A stretch of 64,000 nucleotides of DNA from Monosporascus cannonballus (taxonomy: Eukaryota > Ascomycota > Sordariomycetes > Xylariales). Positions within the stretch are counted from its first letter, which is position 1. The number at the start of each line of letters is the position of its first letter. The notes beneath the pieces were generated by a model. It ran no database searches, was not told the DNA's origin, and was given only the letters and a program-made list of their open reading frames with translations. The stretch is taken from assembly GCA_004154925.1 (NCBI GenBank), contig QJNS01000061.1, positions 248,001-312,000 of the forward strand, read 5' to 3'. The position numbers were made by a program, and so were the translations under genes. Positions 35,218-48,737 of the stretch are shown here, one piece after another.

Positions 35218-36285
35218 CCTAGCAGGTGATTCATAGTATGAGTGTGAGATAGATGACCATTAATGCCTGTCTCCTTCTAACCGTTCGGGGGCGAAGTATA
35301 TATACATAGACTAGAGCCAAGCTGGTGGGCCCCTGGGTCCTAGAAAGGGGGTCGCACCTTGGCACCAGACGGTCGCTTTGCGACAGATTACCAATGATCA
35401 GGATCACTCCGGATCACTCCTGATTTTGAGACCCTGGTGATTGCTTCTCGTTACGTGACCCGTTATCGGCAAGAGTCCTTATCTTGTCCTGACCGTCTGA
35501 CGGAGCTAAGACCAGTTGGGTCATACTACGTCGTAGGGGTAGGTAGAACATCCTAGTCAGGTATTTTTACTTATAAATTTTAGTTTTTATCATTATTTTT
35601 ATTCTTATTTTTGCTATTTATCCCTTTTCATATATAAAAAAGTAATACATTATCCAAGTCGGATTAAGCCAGCGCTTAGATGAATTAGAACCTTAATATA
35701 GTAATACCGCTAGTTTTACTGCTAGAGAGTACCAGACAAGGATGTTAATATTCGGCCTCTTAGTAACATGCAGTCTTTTTGCTTTGGCCTTTTGCGTCCG
35801 AGGCGAAGAGTCTTTAAACGGTTAATCGCTATTAACTGTAACCTATTAGGGTTAGCCATCGTATTCCGGTTTAAGAGCCTCCTCATCTATAAAATATCTT
35901 TCTGGAAATCAAAACCTCTCCCGTGCGAACTTCATTTTCCAGGGTTATTATCAAGCATAGGCAGCGCGATGGTGGAGCAACGGTGACTGCTGACCGAAGG
36001 TGTGTCGAAATCTACCTGTCGCTGGCAAAGTGCGCTGTTTCTCACCCCATCAATCCACCACTTTGCTTCGGAAACGTAGCACCGCAATGGCGGCAGCAGA
36101 TGTATGGCGGTGGGCACATGAAACTGCTGTGGCGGGACCGGCACTTAGGATTCGAGAGCGAACGTTAATATTACGAATAACATTATCGATTTCGAAAGGG
36201 ACTCAGTGCTGGACATCAAGTTCAGAGGAATCCATATTATAATAAGTAAGGACCCGTAATTGCGACCTCGGTTAGCACAAATAAA
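35218..36285. other. GC-island right part, no gene supported
   Basis: Mostly ordinary composition, with an AT-rich interval at about 35560-35680. Includes a perfect tandem decamer GGATCACTCC x2 at 35401-35420. Several overlapping open frames on both strands (35768-36242) contradict one another and show no known domain, so none is called. The segment ends at the Copia LTR. Confidence 0.4.
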
Positions 36286-36682
36286 TGTCAGCTAGCTAGG
36301 GGGTGCGGAGCGCTCCCCATATACGGAAAGGTCCCATACCGATCGGCTCATATATGTTCCGTGGCTAAGCTACTTAGAGTTGTACCCGTGCGATAGCACC
36401 TACAACTTAACGGAATACAAGAATACAACTGATGTCCCCTATATCTGACAATTAAAAGTCTTATTCGCTCAATTCGCATATATATTCACTGATCAGCTGT
36501 TGCTAAGACGATACAGGCTGTATATCAGTATCAATATCCGTATACCCAGATAACAACAATAGCGACCGTACAATCGACATCCTTAATCATCTATAAGGGA
36601 CCCAAGGACTGGGATCGTTTCAAGGGCGAATTCCAGTTTAAAGCATGCGCGCTTGACATTTGGGACTTTATCGATCCCGATC
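36286..36682 (+). mobile_element. Copia fragment: 5' LTR and start of gag
   Basis: A 165-bp LTR (36286-36450, TGTCAGCTAGC...ATCTGACA) is followed by 232 bp of leader and gag. The gag frame holds YKGPKDWDRFKGEFQ and DIWDFIDPD, but the start codon is ATA. It is little mutated compared with other repeats. It stops at 36682, where a minus-strand Copia begins with its LTR terminus, so the second element probably inserted here and the distal part was lost later. Confidence 0.85.
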
Positions 36683-36813
36683 TGTCAGATATAGGGGACA
36701 TCAGTTATGTTTTTGTATTTAGTTAAGTTGTAAATGCTTTCGTACGCGTACAACTCTAAGTAACTTAGCCACAGAAACATATATAAGCCGATCAATATGG
36801 GCTCTTTCCGTAT

Positions 36814-39134
36814 CCCCTTGAAGGCCACAAGACGTCTCGGCTAACAATTTTTCAGAAGGTTCTAGGCCTAAAACGGAAACTGAGCCCACTGTAGCCCCGA
36901 AAAACGCCCACTAAAGCCCCACTAAGTTGCGCTACAGCACAGAAACGCGAATGCGAAGGTATTTTGAGTATTCACGTCAACGATATTCCTGTTTTTTTCC
37001 CTTCCGCTTAATACCTTATTTCTGTTAGTTTTCAGTACAAAATTAACGCAAAATAGGACGGAAACGAAAAGCTGCAAACGTTGAAATAAAATCACAAATC
37101 CCCATAATGCAGTTAAATCTTAACGCGTATAAAACAGTTCTTATAGATAAAGCTATTTTTCGCTTTAATGCGCGGCCTAATTCATGAATTAAACTTATTT
37201 TAAATTATTAATATTTAAATATTATAAAATTTAAGTAACGCCGTTATTATGTATTTTATTAAAGTTATTTTTTTAAATTTATTTTACGATAATTAATTAA
37301 AAATTAAATACAATAAATAAATAATTTCGAATTTCAAATATAAAAACTATACGTTTAGACTTATTAATAATACGATACGTGTATCGAAAAGTTATGTTAT
37401 TTTTTACTTTAATTTACATATGTAATTATAAAAAACGTTTATCGACGCGTATTAGATTAGCTCGGATTACATCTCGTATCATGTAATTATTAGCTTTTTT
37501 TTCGAAATCGATGATAAGTTTTTTACCGAAGATTTCGAATTTAGGATTACAAATATTAACTTAGATTATTTTTTGAATATTATATTAAAGACGATAAATA
37601 AATATAAAGAACAATTTTCAAATTTTATATTTTAAAAAATAATATTAACGTAAATAAGTATATTATAAAATATTATAGAAAACCGTTTTTTAATATTATT
37701 ATCCTAAATAAAGCTGATAATACCGGTTTTAAGATCTAGATCTTAGTTTTTTACAGGTTATTTTTGATATAAACCGGCTATTATCTAAGTAAAAACGGAG
37801 ATTTTATTAACGTTTTACAGGTGAAAAAAATAACATGAAAAACGACGATTTTCTGAATTCAATTTAACGATTAATTGTTTTTATCGTTATATCGTTATTA
37901 AACTCAGAAGTACTTATAACTTTTTATGTTATGTATTTTTTGATAACATGTGTTTTCGCCCTATTTATTTTTATAATTACGTAAAAAATGTTTAGCAATA
38001 TGTAAGAATACAGCTCCTATAAGGCCGCGGCTAGTATTCGACCAGCTATAGACCCTCGCGCCAGTACAAATAACCATCTAGCAGCTAATAAGAAACGCTA
38101 GATAGAAGTAATCTAATATATTTACTTCTTGGAATACGCACTGCGACTGGTCGAGGATCACCTCACTCTAGCCCTTAGCTACCCATTATCTTATACAATA
38201 ACGAGTACCGCCTGAAAAGATTATAAAATAACGAAATAACTTATTAATTTAAAAAATATTAAAAGTATTTTCTTACTTCTTAATTAAGTTATAGAACTTT
38301 TAACACTTAATAATAAAATAAATCAAATCGTTTAAGCTAATAGTTTTATCGTTTAATTTTTTAGTGTTAAATAAATAACGAAAAAACAAATTTTAATAAT
38401 TTAAAAAAAAACTAAAAAAAAACCAAATATACAAACGCGGTTTAGAAATTCTTTAAAAATGAAAACTAAAAAATAACTATAATATTTCGAATTATTTATA
38501 AATATAACTTTAATATAAACAGCATTAATTTCGATAATTAATAGAAATCTAGATTTAAATCAAATTATAAATTTCGTCGTAACATAACTTAGATTTTTAT
38601 ATACGATATTTTGTCTTACGTTATTATTGATAACTGTTTTTTATAGAAATAAGACAAACTAATATAAAAACCATATCGAAATGTAATTATTTTTCGCAAA
38701 AAATTAATTATTAAAAGTATTTAACATTTTGAGTTATTTTTTAATAAGTGGCAAAAAGCTTAAACGAACTTTTTATACTAGTAATATGAAAAAGCTTGTT
38801 AATTAATACCGAAAAATCTTAGAGAAATTCGTTTTAAGATACCAGGTTTATTTAGAGCATTTTTGTTGCGATATTTGACAAATAGTGCTTTAGATTATAA
38901 ATATTAATATTATAAATCGACAGCGAGCTCGATAAATAAAATTTTATTATACTAAATGTAATATAATAATTTGTAATAATGACCGATATTAGTATATATA
39001 TTATAACGCCAAATAAATGTAACTAAAAATAACTTTTTTAAAGAAGTTAATTGAGTCAATGTGAGCGAATAAACAAAGAGTATCATACACTATCAAAAAA
39101 TTGTAAGTGCTAACGCTTTATAGGCTTCAAGGGG
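36814..39134. mobile_element. TIR DNA transposon candidate, 2.3 kb
   Basis: A 2321-bp segment bounded by inverted repeats, CCCCTTGAAG...CTTCAAGGGG. Similarity between the ends is looser over about 45 bp, including ACAATTTTT. It interrupts a Copia LTR, and the surrounding LTR halves fit together with a 2-bp AT overlap. That is compatible with a 2-bp target duplication as in Tc1/mariner-like elements (a TA duplication would be canonical). No transposase motif was identified. The interior is RIP-like except for a GC-richer patch at 37985-38215. Confidence 0.6.
37985..38215 (+). pseudogene. Less-mutated coding-like patch inside the TIR element
   Basis: A frame starting at an ATG near 37988 reads EYSSYKAAASIRPAIDPRAS, then NNHLAANKKR, then IYFLEYALRLVEDHLTLAL. 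It is interrupted by TAA/TAG at likely former Gln or Trp codons. Base composition is far more balanced than its surroundings. It could be the transposase start or a captured host fragment; I do not recognise it. Confidence 0.35.
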
Positions 39135-41202
39135 ATATAGAGAACGCTCCGTATCCCCAGCTAGCTAATACACCTCCTTAACGCCTTAAAGCATTTACGG
39201 CATTAATCGTTATATTTTATCATTTCTTAAAGTTATAACTATTTATATTATTTTTTTACTGATTAAATTTTCTTAATTAACAAATTTCTTCTTTAAAATA
39301 ACTTGTAGAACTTTTTTTATTAATTTAAGACTTTTATAATATTTATTAATATTCATCATTTTTTAAAACATTTAAAGGCTTTTTATAATAACGCTTTAAT
39401 TAATTTATTAATTAATATATCGCTTAGAAACGTAAAACATTCTTCAATTAAATCTTTTTTATTACTTTTATAATTGATAATTATATGTATACGTATTTAA
39501 ATTTATTTTTAAAAAAACGACTTTAATATTAATTAACTACACAATTTATTAATTATCGCATTACGTATTTAATAATTCTACATCAAGGTCATTTTTTAAT
39601 TTTTCGATTAATTAAAAATAAAATAAGTTATTGTTATAATTTAGGGTAAGAAATAATAACTTTATTTCGGTTATAAAATTATTTATTACATTTTATTTAT
39701 TTGTTATTTATCTTATTATTCCACTAAATAATTTAATAACGTAAATATAAAAATCTTTTCGATTAATCGTAATATTTGTAAAAAAATATTACTTTAGATA
39801 CTTATCGAATTTTTATTTTAAAATCATAACGTTAATATTTTGATCTTCTATAAATATAATACATTTCAATTAGCAATTTTATAATATATGTTATTAAGGT
39901 AAAAGTTAAATCGAATAAATTAGTAGACTATAATAAATATATTTAATGGTATATTAATTAATATATTTACAATAAAACCGATGTTCTTTTATATTTATTA
40001 ATTAAATTTAACTAGGCTAGATTATGATTGGATAATATTTCGACCTTTTTTATAAACGATTTTATACAGTTATTTGTGTTTTTTAGAGATATCGTTAATT
40101 ATTTTATTTATACAATCGGATTAAAATTACTAGTCTTTTTATTAAGTTGATTTTTAATTATTTCGATTTTAAAAAATTATTATAAATTGTTACATTTGTA
40201 AAAATATACCGTTTCCGGATTTATTACATTAATTATTAACGAAATCTTAATTTGTTTTATTATATGCGGTAATAATATGATTTATATAAAAAAACCTTTT
40301 TAACGAATAAAATAATAAAATTTATAAAGAACAGGGTTTAATCTTAAATCTTTTAATATGCTGGTAAATTTTTTGGGCAAAATAAAAGTAATTGCTTTAA
40401 TTTATATAATACTTTTTTAATTAAAAATACTCTTTTACATTATAGATATTTTAAAGGTATTTTTATATATATTCTATAAAATAACGTTGTATTAACGAAA
40501 ACGTTTATAACGTTATATTATTGAAACTTTAAATTTTACTTCGTTATGATAACGATTAATGTTTATAATAATTTCTTAATAAATATAAATATGTATATAT
40601 TATTATAAATATCCTTTAATTACTAATCATGTATATAATAAGATAGGCCGTATATTTCTATAACTAACCGTATTTATTAAACTTATAAACACATATCTAT
40701 TTGTTTTTTAGAACATATTTTCTTTTAATAAAAAAGTAATTAATAATTTCCTAAAATTATATGTTTTTACAGTTTTTATAAATACACTTTTTCGGATAAA
40801 TAGAATATCTTTTTTAGCAGATGTATATTTAGCTTTTTATAATTTTAAGGCAGTAACAATAAATTATATTTACAAATCTGGTTTTACAACTTAGATATCT
40901 TTTTGTATATTTTAGAATTGAAACTTTTTTAATTAAAATAATTCGTATTTCGAGTAATTATTTTCCTTAAATTTTCGCAGTTTATCGTTTATTTAATGTT
41001 TGTACTTACTTCAAAAAAATTAAACGTCTTATTTTAAATACGGTTTCTTATAGCTTATATTCGTTTTGAATAATATTAATTCGATATAGAATATACGAGA
41101 AACTTACATTTACGATTCGTAAAATATCTTCCGATTTTTACCGCGACTGTAAGTTAAATAATATTATAAAAACTTAAGGTTATTTTTATTTTTTCCGTCA
41201 GC

Positions 41203-41203
<1 letters not shown>

Positions 41204-41296
<93 letters not shown>

Positions 41297-41309
41297 TAAT
41301 AATAATAAT
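41204..41309. repeat. (TAA)n microsatellite inside the Copia remnant
   Basis: About 35 TAA units with one TGA interruption. In the complete Copia the homologous place, next to GCCGACGGAAAAAG (about 13840-13860), has only a few degenerate ATT-like triplets. The array is therefore a local expansion. Confidence 0.95.
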
Positions 41310-42524
41310 CCACAAGATAGAAATAATTCCACTATAACAGTAGTATAAAAATCATTAATATTTTACAAATAAACTTATTTTTTCTAATTTTATATATTTT
41401 TCATATTTATACCTTTTTAAAGTTATTATTTTAATTTAACTAGTAGTTAAATGATTCTGCTTAAGTTTTTGTTTGTTTATATATATATAAACTAATTATG
41501 AACTAGATTAGATATATCTATTTATCGAAATAACTTTTGTAATTTTCTTTTATTACGTATAAAAAGTTATTTTTTTAAATTTTTAATATTATTTAAAAAT
41601 ATATCTTTTTCGTTAAATTATATATTTTAAATAATAATAACCTTATTAATTAACGGATGTTAAATTTGTAAACATTCGTAAATTGATAATCGACGAAATT
41701 GCTTATCTATATTTTAGAATTTAATTTCTAAACTTTTTATTTTTTTAAAGCAGTAATTATTATAATGTACACCATAAAATAATATATTTGCAAATAAGTT
41801 TATAAAATTTTCTAATTAAATATTATTATGCCGTTTTGATACTTTAAATAAATATAATAAATTGTATATAAGGTATACTAAAAAGAAAATATATTTAAAA
41901 GTACAATTTTCCAGATATATTGTTGCTTTAAAAATATATAGCCTTAAGCACGATACTAATTTAACGCTATATCGCGTTATAATCGCTTTTTTTAAATTAT
42001 ACACTTTAAATATTTGTACTCCTATTTTGAATCTAAGTATATAATTTTCACAGTTCAAATCTAATATTAAAAAAAAGGTAATTAAAGCATATCTTTAAGT
42101 TGATAATTTTTCAAAATTTTGTTATCGTATTTAAATACCTGTAGAAGTAATTTTTTCTAATTTTGTAAAATTTCTAAATAATATCGAAATATTATAATTA
42201 ATATATTTTACTTTCTATTCCTAAAGTAAATATCTTAAATAAAACCTAAATATTGATCGATTACAGATAGGACGTACTTATATTTTTCTGAGTTTTTTTC
42301 CGAAATCTATAAAAAAGATAACGATTTTTGTTCTAATCGGTAAACTTTTTCCTTAGGTATATAACATGTTTGCCTTTTGGTTTTTATCTGACCACATATT
42401 TAGCATATAACTGTTACAAGACTTTTTAAGCGGATTTCTTTCGTATATGTTATAATCCAACGTCTTTAGCATAGCCGGAAACGGTTAAAGCAAGTGGAGC
42501 ACCAGAAAAAGGGTCACGTGATAA

Positions 42525-42664
42525 AAGTTAGGATTATTGAGATCTTGCGAAATCTACGAAAGTTGGGATTATCGAGATCTTGCGAGATTTACGAAAGTCG
42601 GGATTATTGAAATCTTGCGAAATCTACGAAAGTTAGAATTATTAGAACATTGCGAAATTATAAT
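42525..42664. repeat. 35-bp minisatellite, four units
   Basis: Units at 42525, 42560, 42595 and 42630. The first three are very similar (AAGTTGGGATTATCGAGATC then TTGCGAGATTTACGA), with C/T and G/A differences; the fourth is more diverged. It lies between the truncated Copia and the P2 LTR. Confidence 0.9.
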
Positions 42665-42916
42665 AATTTAGCGACAAACTAATAAATCAGAACCAAATAT
42701 AATATGTTTATTATTTCTATAATTTAAATAATTTCAATATATAATATTTCTCAATATTAATCGTCAGTAATATAATATCGTTATTTAAAGCATTTTTAGT
42801 ATTATAAAACGTAATACGTTATTATATTTATTATTTAATTTTCTACCATATTTTTATTAATATAAACCCGTACGATTAATATTTAATAATTAATTAAACC
42901 CCTTAACCGTTACACA
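42665..42916 (+). repeat. P2 5' LTR (left boundary uncertain)
   Basis: Ends AACCGTTACA at 42916. The right part from about 42698 matches the other Gypsy LTRs. The left part (AATAAATCAGAACCAAATATA) resembles 57160-57183 but not the M-family LTR, so P elements seem to have a different U3. The left edge is set at the end of the minisatellite for lack of a better boundary. Confidence 0.6.
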
Positions 42917-42971
42917 TTATAAGCTTTTATTTAATAATACCGTCAAAGTTTAAGCAATATCGCCGACATTA

Positions 42972-45900
42972 TGTTTATTAGCAAACAGCCCGAATAACCC
43001 ATTTACCAGGTCTTTAATAACCCGAATACCGGAATAAAATTCGCAAGGAAAAAGAACAAGTCTCGTTTTTCTCGCGAAGATGTTTTTCGACATCTAGATA
43101 CCATAAACGAACGCATTTTTTAACTTAAAAAAGATAATAATGATCTTATAACGTCCTTTTAAGCCGTCTATAAGAAATTTAAAGAAAAACGAAAAGCTTT
43201 CGAAACTGGAAAATTGTTCGAATATTTTAAGTTATTTAGTTAAATTTTACTAAAAAATTACAAAAGGGTTTTAAATTTTCTAAGCAAGAATTCTTCGACG
43301 AAATTTCGACCAAATTATAATTACTTTCAATTTAATACTAAATATATTTTAGGTATTTTTTTTATTCAATTTATTAGATTTATTATATAAATCGAATTTA
43401 AAATTAAACGATTTACTAGAAATACGGTTATTTGGTTCGAACCCATTTTAAAAAAATACGTTACCTTAATAAATAAAAATCAAAATCTGGAAATGATATA
43501 AATTTATAATAAATGTAAATAATTTAAATAACTACTAATAAAACTTTTTAAAATAATAAACGACAAGCTAAAGGCCCAAATATAAATTTAGCAGTTATAA
43601 TAAAAAGGATTAAGATTTAATTACAGCAATACGTTAATTTAATTATTTATTAAACTAAATTAAAAATAAAAAATAGAAATAGTTAAATTTTTTCACGACC
43701 TATAAAAATACAGAAAATGTTTTTAAACTTAATCGGCCTAATTATTTATCGAATTATATTAATATAATAATTAAGATTAATAATAGATAATACGCATAAC
43801 GTATTAAAGGTGTTAAAAGAAAAAATAACAGCAAACCCCGATATACGGCCAATATTAACGCTTTTCGACGCGGCAACACTTTTTACGATACGGAACCAGG
43901 GCCCATAGAACTAAAAGCTATTTATAAGAAAAACTAGAGCTAGACTAAATATTTAAACTGTAACAGAATAGGACATAAAACATCATAGTACAAGGCATCG
44001 AAAAAAACCCCGTCAAAACAATTAAAAACCTATACTTAAAAAATAATCTAGAAAAAATCAAAAAAACGTAAATAAACCTATTAATATAATTCGGTCTAAG
44101 TACGTACCAGGCTTCCCATAACGAGAAATCCAATAAAGAATATAAAAAACTAAAAAGCTAACTTAATAAATATTACAAACATAATAAAAAGCATTATAAA
44201 GATAATTAGATAAGTATTAAGATTAAATAAAAAAATCTGTTTCGAAACTCTCGATCGATATAGAAAGATATACGTTATATATTGTCGACGATGAAAATAT
44301 CCTAATTACGAAAAATCAAAACAGTATATTTACGGACGGATTATTCGTATATATTATAAAGGATTTGCTTTTCCTAATCGTATCGGAAATAATAAAAACG
44401 ATAAATAATAATATCGATATTTCTAATTTATAATCCCAAAAGATATTTCAAAATTAGCCGAAATAAAAAGCTGGCTCGAAAAACATAATACTTATAATAC
44501 GACCCTTTTTATTATTTTGAATAATATAATTACTAAACAAAAAAAGAATTAATCCAGCATATAGTAAAAAAACTTTAATAAAAAAGTTATTATAAATCTC
44601 CATTTTTAATTAGTATTTATTATAAATCTTTACGAAACAAAATTATTAAAAAAATACGTTAATTTATAAACGAACGTTAAAACAATAATTAAGACGATAT
44701 ATAACAAGATGCAATCAAAAACATAAAAAAACAATTTATTCGATAAGAAAAAGAATTATAACAGAATTAAAAATAACTGATATAATTCAAAAGAACAATA
44801 GATCGATAATAACGACAAACATAACAACTTAACGCGTTAAATATAAAAACATAAACAAAGCTTAACAAACTCGAAAAGGAATTAAAAAAAAGGTTACCTA
44901 TAAAAAAGCGGCAGAATAACGAAACCCAAAGAAATTTAAAAAATTCCTAAAAAAGGCTTTAAACGCGACGATATATCACGGGCCAAGGGCCCTAGTGGAA
45001 GGATTAGCATAACGCTAATCCCGTGGCTCCCGTATATATAGCTAGCTGCTCCCACGTATCTTCTTAGCTATTTTCTAGATTTCTTAATAAATTTATTATG
45101 GCTTATATCTTTAGCTACTGCGTATACAGCCCTTTACATATTAAGAAATCTCCTTTTTCGCGAACGGTCCGTCGCCGTAAGAAATACGCCAGCGTTACGC
45201 ACCCGTTATTCGTACGTAGCTTATTCGCCATAGATACCGAAAAACCGCGTCGTTAGATTTTACGAACTGTTCGCAAATTATAAGGCCGTAAGAACCATAA
45301 CGCTTAAAGGCTTAAAATAAATAAAAAGTTATTTGTTAACGAAAAGGCGATCGGCAAAGATCGTACGCAGCTTTTTTATATTTGAGAAGCCCTTAGCCGT
45401 TAATTTCAAAAATTAACGTTTTTGCCGTATATGCAAAAAGCCCTAAAAAAGCCGAACCCTTAAACTTTCCTAAATTATATTGCCGTTACCTTAAAAAAAC
45501 CTAATAAAAAATTGGAAAACTGGTTAATGTATAATTAAGTTATGCTAATATAACGTTTAAACGGCGTCCGAATACATTTTTATATTTAAAAATGCTTTTT
45601 ACTAGGTCGAAAAAAACGAATAGCCGGATAAAGCCAAAATTTTCTTGCTAATTTCGGGCCTTAACGCCGAAACGAAAAAACAGTTAGATTACGAAAGGTA
45701 ACCTAATATTTAAAAAAAATTCGCGTAATTTCTTTGCCGTTCGGAAATATCGTTCTTAACGGTCCTTATTCCGGCGCGTTCGCGCACAATAATTTTTTAA
45801 TCGAAAAATAATATTATAAAAAGTATAAAAATCGGTACGTTAACCGTTAATTACTAACGTAAATGCCGTTAGCAAACGGAAAAACGTTATTTAAGGTATA

Positions 45901-48732
45901 GCAAAATAAGGTATTTTCGGAGGAATTATCCCAAAAAGAAAAAAATTGCCGTCCGATATATTGGCGTTAATAAGGCCCTAAAGATTCCGTCGTTATTTAA
46001 ACGATGAAAAATAATTATAAAAATATTCGACAAAACCTAGGAGGATTTAAATAAGCTCGACGTTTACGAAACGTTAAAGAAATTAACAAAAAAAAAGCCT
46101 TAGAAAAAATAACGCGAGGATATAGAGCTGGTAATGCGCAGCGCGCCAGAAACGTACGGGCGTAAAGTATGCGGCATGGTTTCCCCGTAACCGTCGGAAA
46201 ACCCCTCGGATTAGGATTTGCGAATATCGCCGCCTTGGAGCAGGGTCCTTAAGAGGGTATTACGAATAAACATTTACCGCGTAACAGGAAAAAGCAAAGA
46301 TTAAATTTAGAGGGGGGGGGTTATATCACGGGCCAAAGGCCCTAGTGGAAAGATTAGCGTAACGTTAATCCCGTGGCTCCCGTATATATAACTAGCTGTT
46401 CCTACATATTTTCTTAGCTGTTCCCTAGATTTCTCAATAGACCTGTTATGGCCCATATCCTTAGCTACTGCGTATGCAGCCCCTTACACGATAAAAGCTG
46501 TTAATAACTCTGTTATTTTAGATATATAAATCGAAACGTACTGGTATACCGCAATAATAAATGGCGGAACTTTAAGCGGGAATTATAATGTACTAAATAG
46601 ACTTAATAAGTTTAAATTGCCATAAAAATATAAGTTAAAATCTTATACAATAACAAATACCGAAAATTAGGAATTCGTTTACGATAACAAGAAGATCACA
46701 TACAAAATTAATTACTTCGAGATTTTTATCCAAGGACGATATCAGATAATTAATTTCGACATCGTTCTATTTAAAAATTACGATATAATCTTAGAATTAC
46801 CATAGATACGTTAATACGGAGTTTTAATAAATGAAGAGACTGGCTAAATAAGGTTTACCTTATAGTTTATCAATAAACAAAAAAAAGAATTAAAATCTTA
46901 ATATTCGCTCGAAAATGGCGACAAGTATAGACATAAGGACGCGATAAAAACCTTACCACTTAAAGGGATAAAACATAAAAAAAAATAGACATGAAAAAAT
47001 ACCATATATCGTTATTACTATGAAAGCAAAACTAAAGCAACTAAATAACGATCTAAAATAGCAGCCTTAAAAGTTAAAAAATCTAACTAATATGCTACCT
47101 TAATACCATAAATATAAAGAGCTATTCAAAAAGAAAGCTTAATACAAAATTACTAAAATACAGTAAATAAAATTATGAAATAATCCTTAAAAAAGATTTT
47201 CGACAAAGTTTTACCTTATTTACAACCTTAACGAAAACTAATTACGTACTTTTAGAAAATACCTAGAAAATCGGTTATAAAAAATAGATTCGACCTTCGA
47301 AACTATTTGCAGAATGCTTTATGTTTTTCGTATCGAAAAGAAACGAAAAATTACGACTTATAATTAATTATCACCAATTAAACGATATTATTATTAAAAA
47401 TTAAATACTATTGCTTTTAAATATAAAAATAAAAAACCGATTTTACGGAACTAAATAATTTATAATATTCGATCTTCGAAATAAATAGAATTTTATTAGG
47501 ATTAAGAAAATACCAATAATAATAACTTTCAGAATAAAATACGAATTATTTAAATATTTGATTACGCCAATAAAACTGACGAACATACCAGCAACTTTCC
47601 AACAGATAATTAATTATATATTACGAAAATATCTCCATATTTTCGTCGTTTGCTATTTCGATAATATTCTTATTTTCTACGAAACAGAAAAAACATATAC
47701 AAAATACGTTCATAAAGTTTTTTAGGCTTTATAGAACGTAAAGCTGCTTATTAACGCAAAAGAAAGTTAATTCCATATATAAAAAATGAAATATCTGAGA
47801 CATATTATTATCTTAGAATATATCAAGATAAACTCTAAGAAAATTGCTGCAATTATGAAATAATAAACGCCAACAATAATCAAAAAATACAGGCATTTCT
47901 TGGATTGGTTAACTACTATAAAAGGTTTATTCGAAACTTTAGCAAAATAACTATACCACTAAGGAACTTTACAAAAAAAGTTTAAATAAACGCCAAATAC
48001 GGAAAAAATATTTTAAAATATTAAAGATACAATTATTAACGAGCCAGTATTAATCATATACGATCCAAACCGCCCCGTTAAATTAAAAACTCATATTTCG
48101 GATTACCCGTTAAACGCAATAATCAAATAACGAAATAACTAAGGCAAATTATATCTTATTGCATTGTTTTCGTACAAATTAAAGAAAGCGAACTTAATTA
48201 CAGCATTCCAGATAAAGAATTTATAGCTATTATTATAGCATTCCGAAAGTTTAAGTACTTCTTACAAGGAAACTTGTATTAGGTCAAAATCTACACGAAT
48301 CACCAAAATCTCATCCGATTTACCACAACTAGGAAATTTATCGGACGATAATTTCGTTTCGCGAAAAAATTGACAAATTTCGATTTCGTTATTATTTACA
48401 GGAAAAACTTAAAGAATGGCAAAATAAATACCCTAAACAAATAACCAAACCTTAAAAAAATTAATTAAAATTAGCTATATAATTTTCAATACTATCATAA
48501 AAAAATATTTACGCTCGTAACAAATTGTAATAAATCGAGTAGTACCTTACGATATATATTAGAAAATCCAATCATATAACGATTCTCTCCTAGAAAATCA
48601 AAAAACGAATAAAATATAAATTCTAGAAAAATACCCAAAACATTTAGTACAAAACATATACGAATATCAGTTACATAGATATTTAAGCATCTATAAAACT
48701 TTAAAACGGCTTTAACGCATATATTCTTTTCT
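42972..48732 (+). pseudogene. P2 gag-pol remnant, 5' part
   Basis: Gag begins near an ATG at about 42972 (MFISKQPE). The zinc knuckle at 43950-43991 reads YLNCNRIGHKTS-stop-Y, a damaged CX2CX4HX4C. A protease-like region follows the 44974-46488 insertion. The RT block near 47640 reads VVCYFDNILIF (DD changed to DN). The RNase H end near 48410-48440 reads KINTLNK-stop, where P1 still has KTDALSRR. The minus-strand frames at 43945 and 48495 are shadows. Confidence 0.85.
44974..46488 (+). mobile_element. Short-LTR non-autonomous retroelement (1515 bp)
   Basis: Two 165-bp direct repeats (44974-45138 and 46324-46488) beginning TATCACGGGCC and ending CTTTACA or CCTTACA. They are flanked by the duplication CGATA (44969-44973 and 46489-46493). 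P3 has the empty site at about 59450. A purine run with nine G precedes the right LTR as a polypurine tract. The 1185-bp interior has coding-like composition (many CG and GCC words) but no RT, integrase or protease motif. It is best described as a TRIM- or gag-only-type non-autonomous LTR element. Confidence 0.88.
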
Positions 48733-48737
48733 AAAAT

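Larger units (their letters stand above)
36683..42480 (-). mobile_element. Copia element, minus strand, 5'-truncated and split by a TIR element
   Basis: The 3' LTR in reverse orientation starts TGTCAGATATAGGGG at 36683. It is interrupted at 36814 and resumes at 39135-39170. Outside the insertion the LTR is 165 bp, as in its relatives. The internal part (39171-42480) aligns in reverse with 12600-15770 of the complete Copia, from the polypurine side through RNase H, RT and integrase. Gag, protease and 5' LTR are missing. It is heavily RIP-mutated, and small open frames at 41816-42058 are accidental. Confidence 0.82.

Noticed and set aside
35768..36242. Several overlapping open frames of 70-80 codons on both strands
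   Set aside because: They contradict one another, show no recognisable motif and no consistent start context; more likely non-coding GC-balanced sequence.
41816..42058. Paired open frames on both strands
   Set aside because: They lie within the reverse-oriented Copia remnant, which aligns with 12600-13700; they are accidental frames of mutated sequence.
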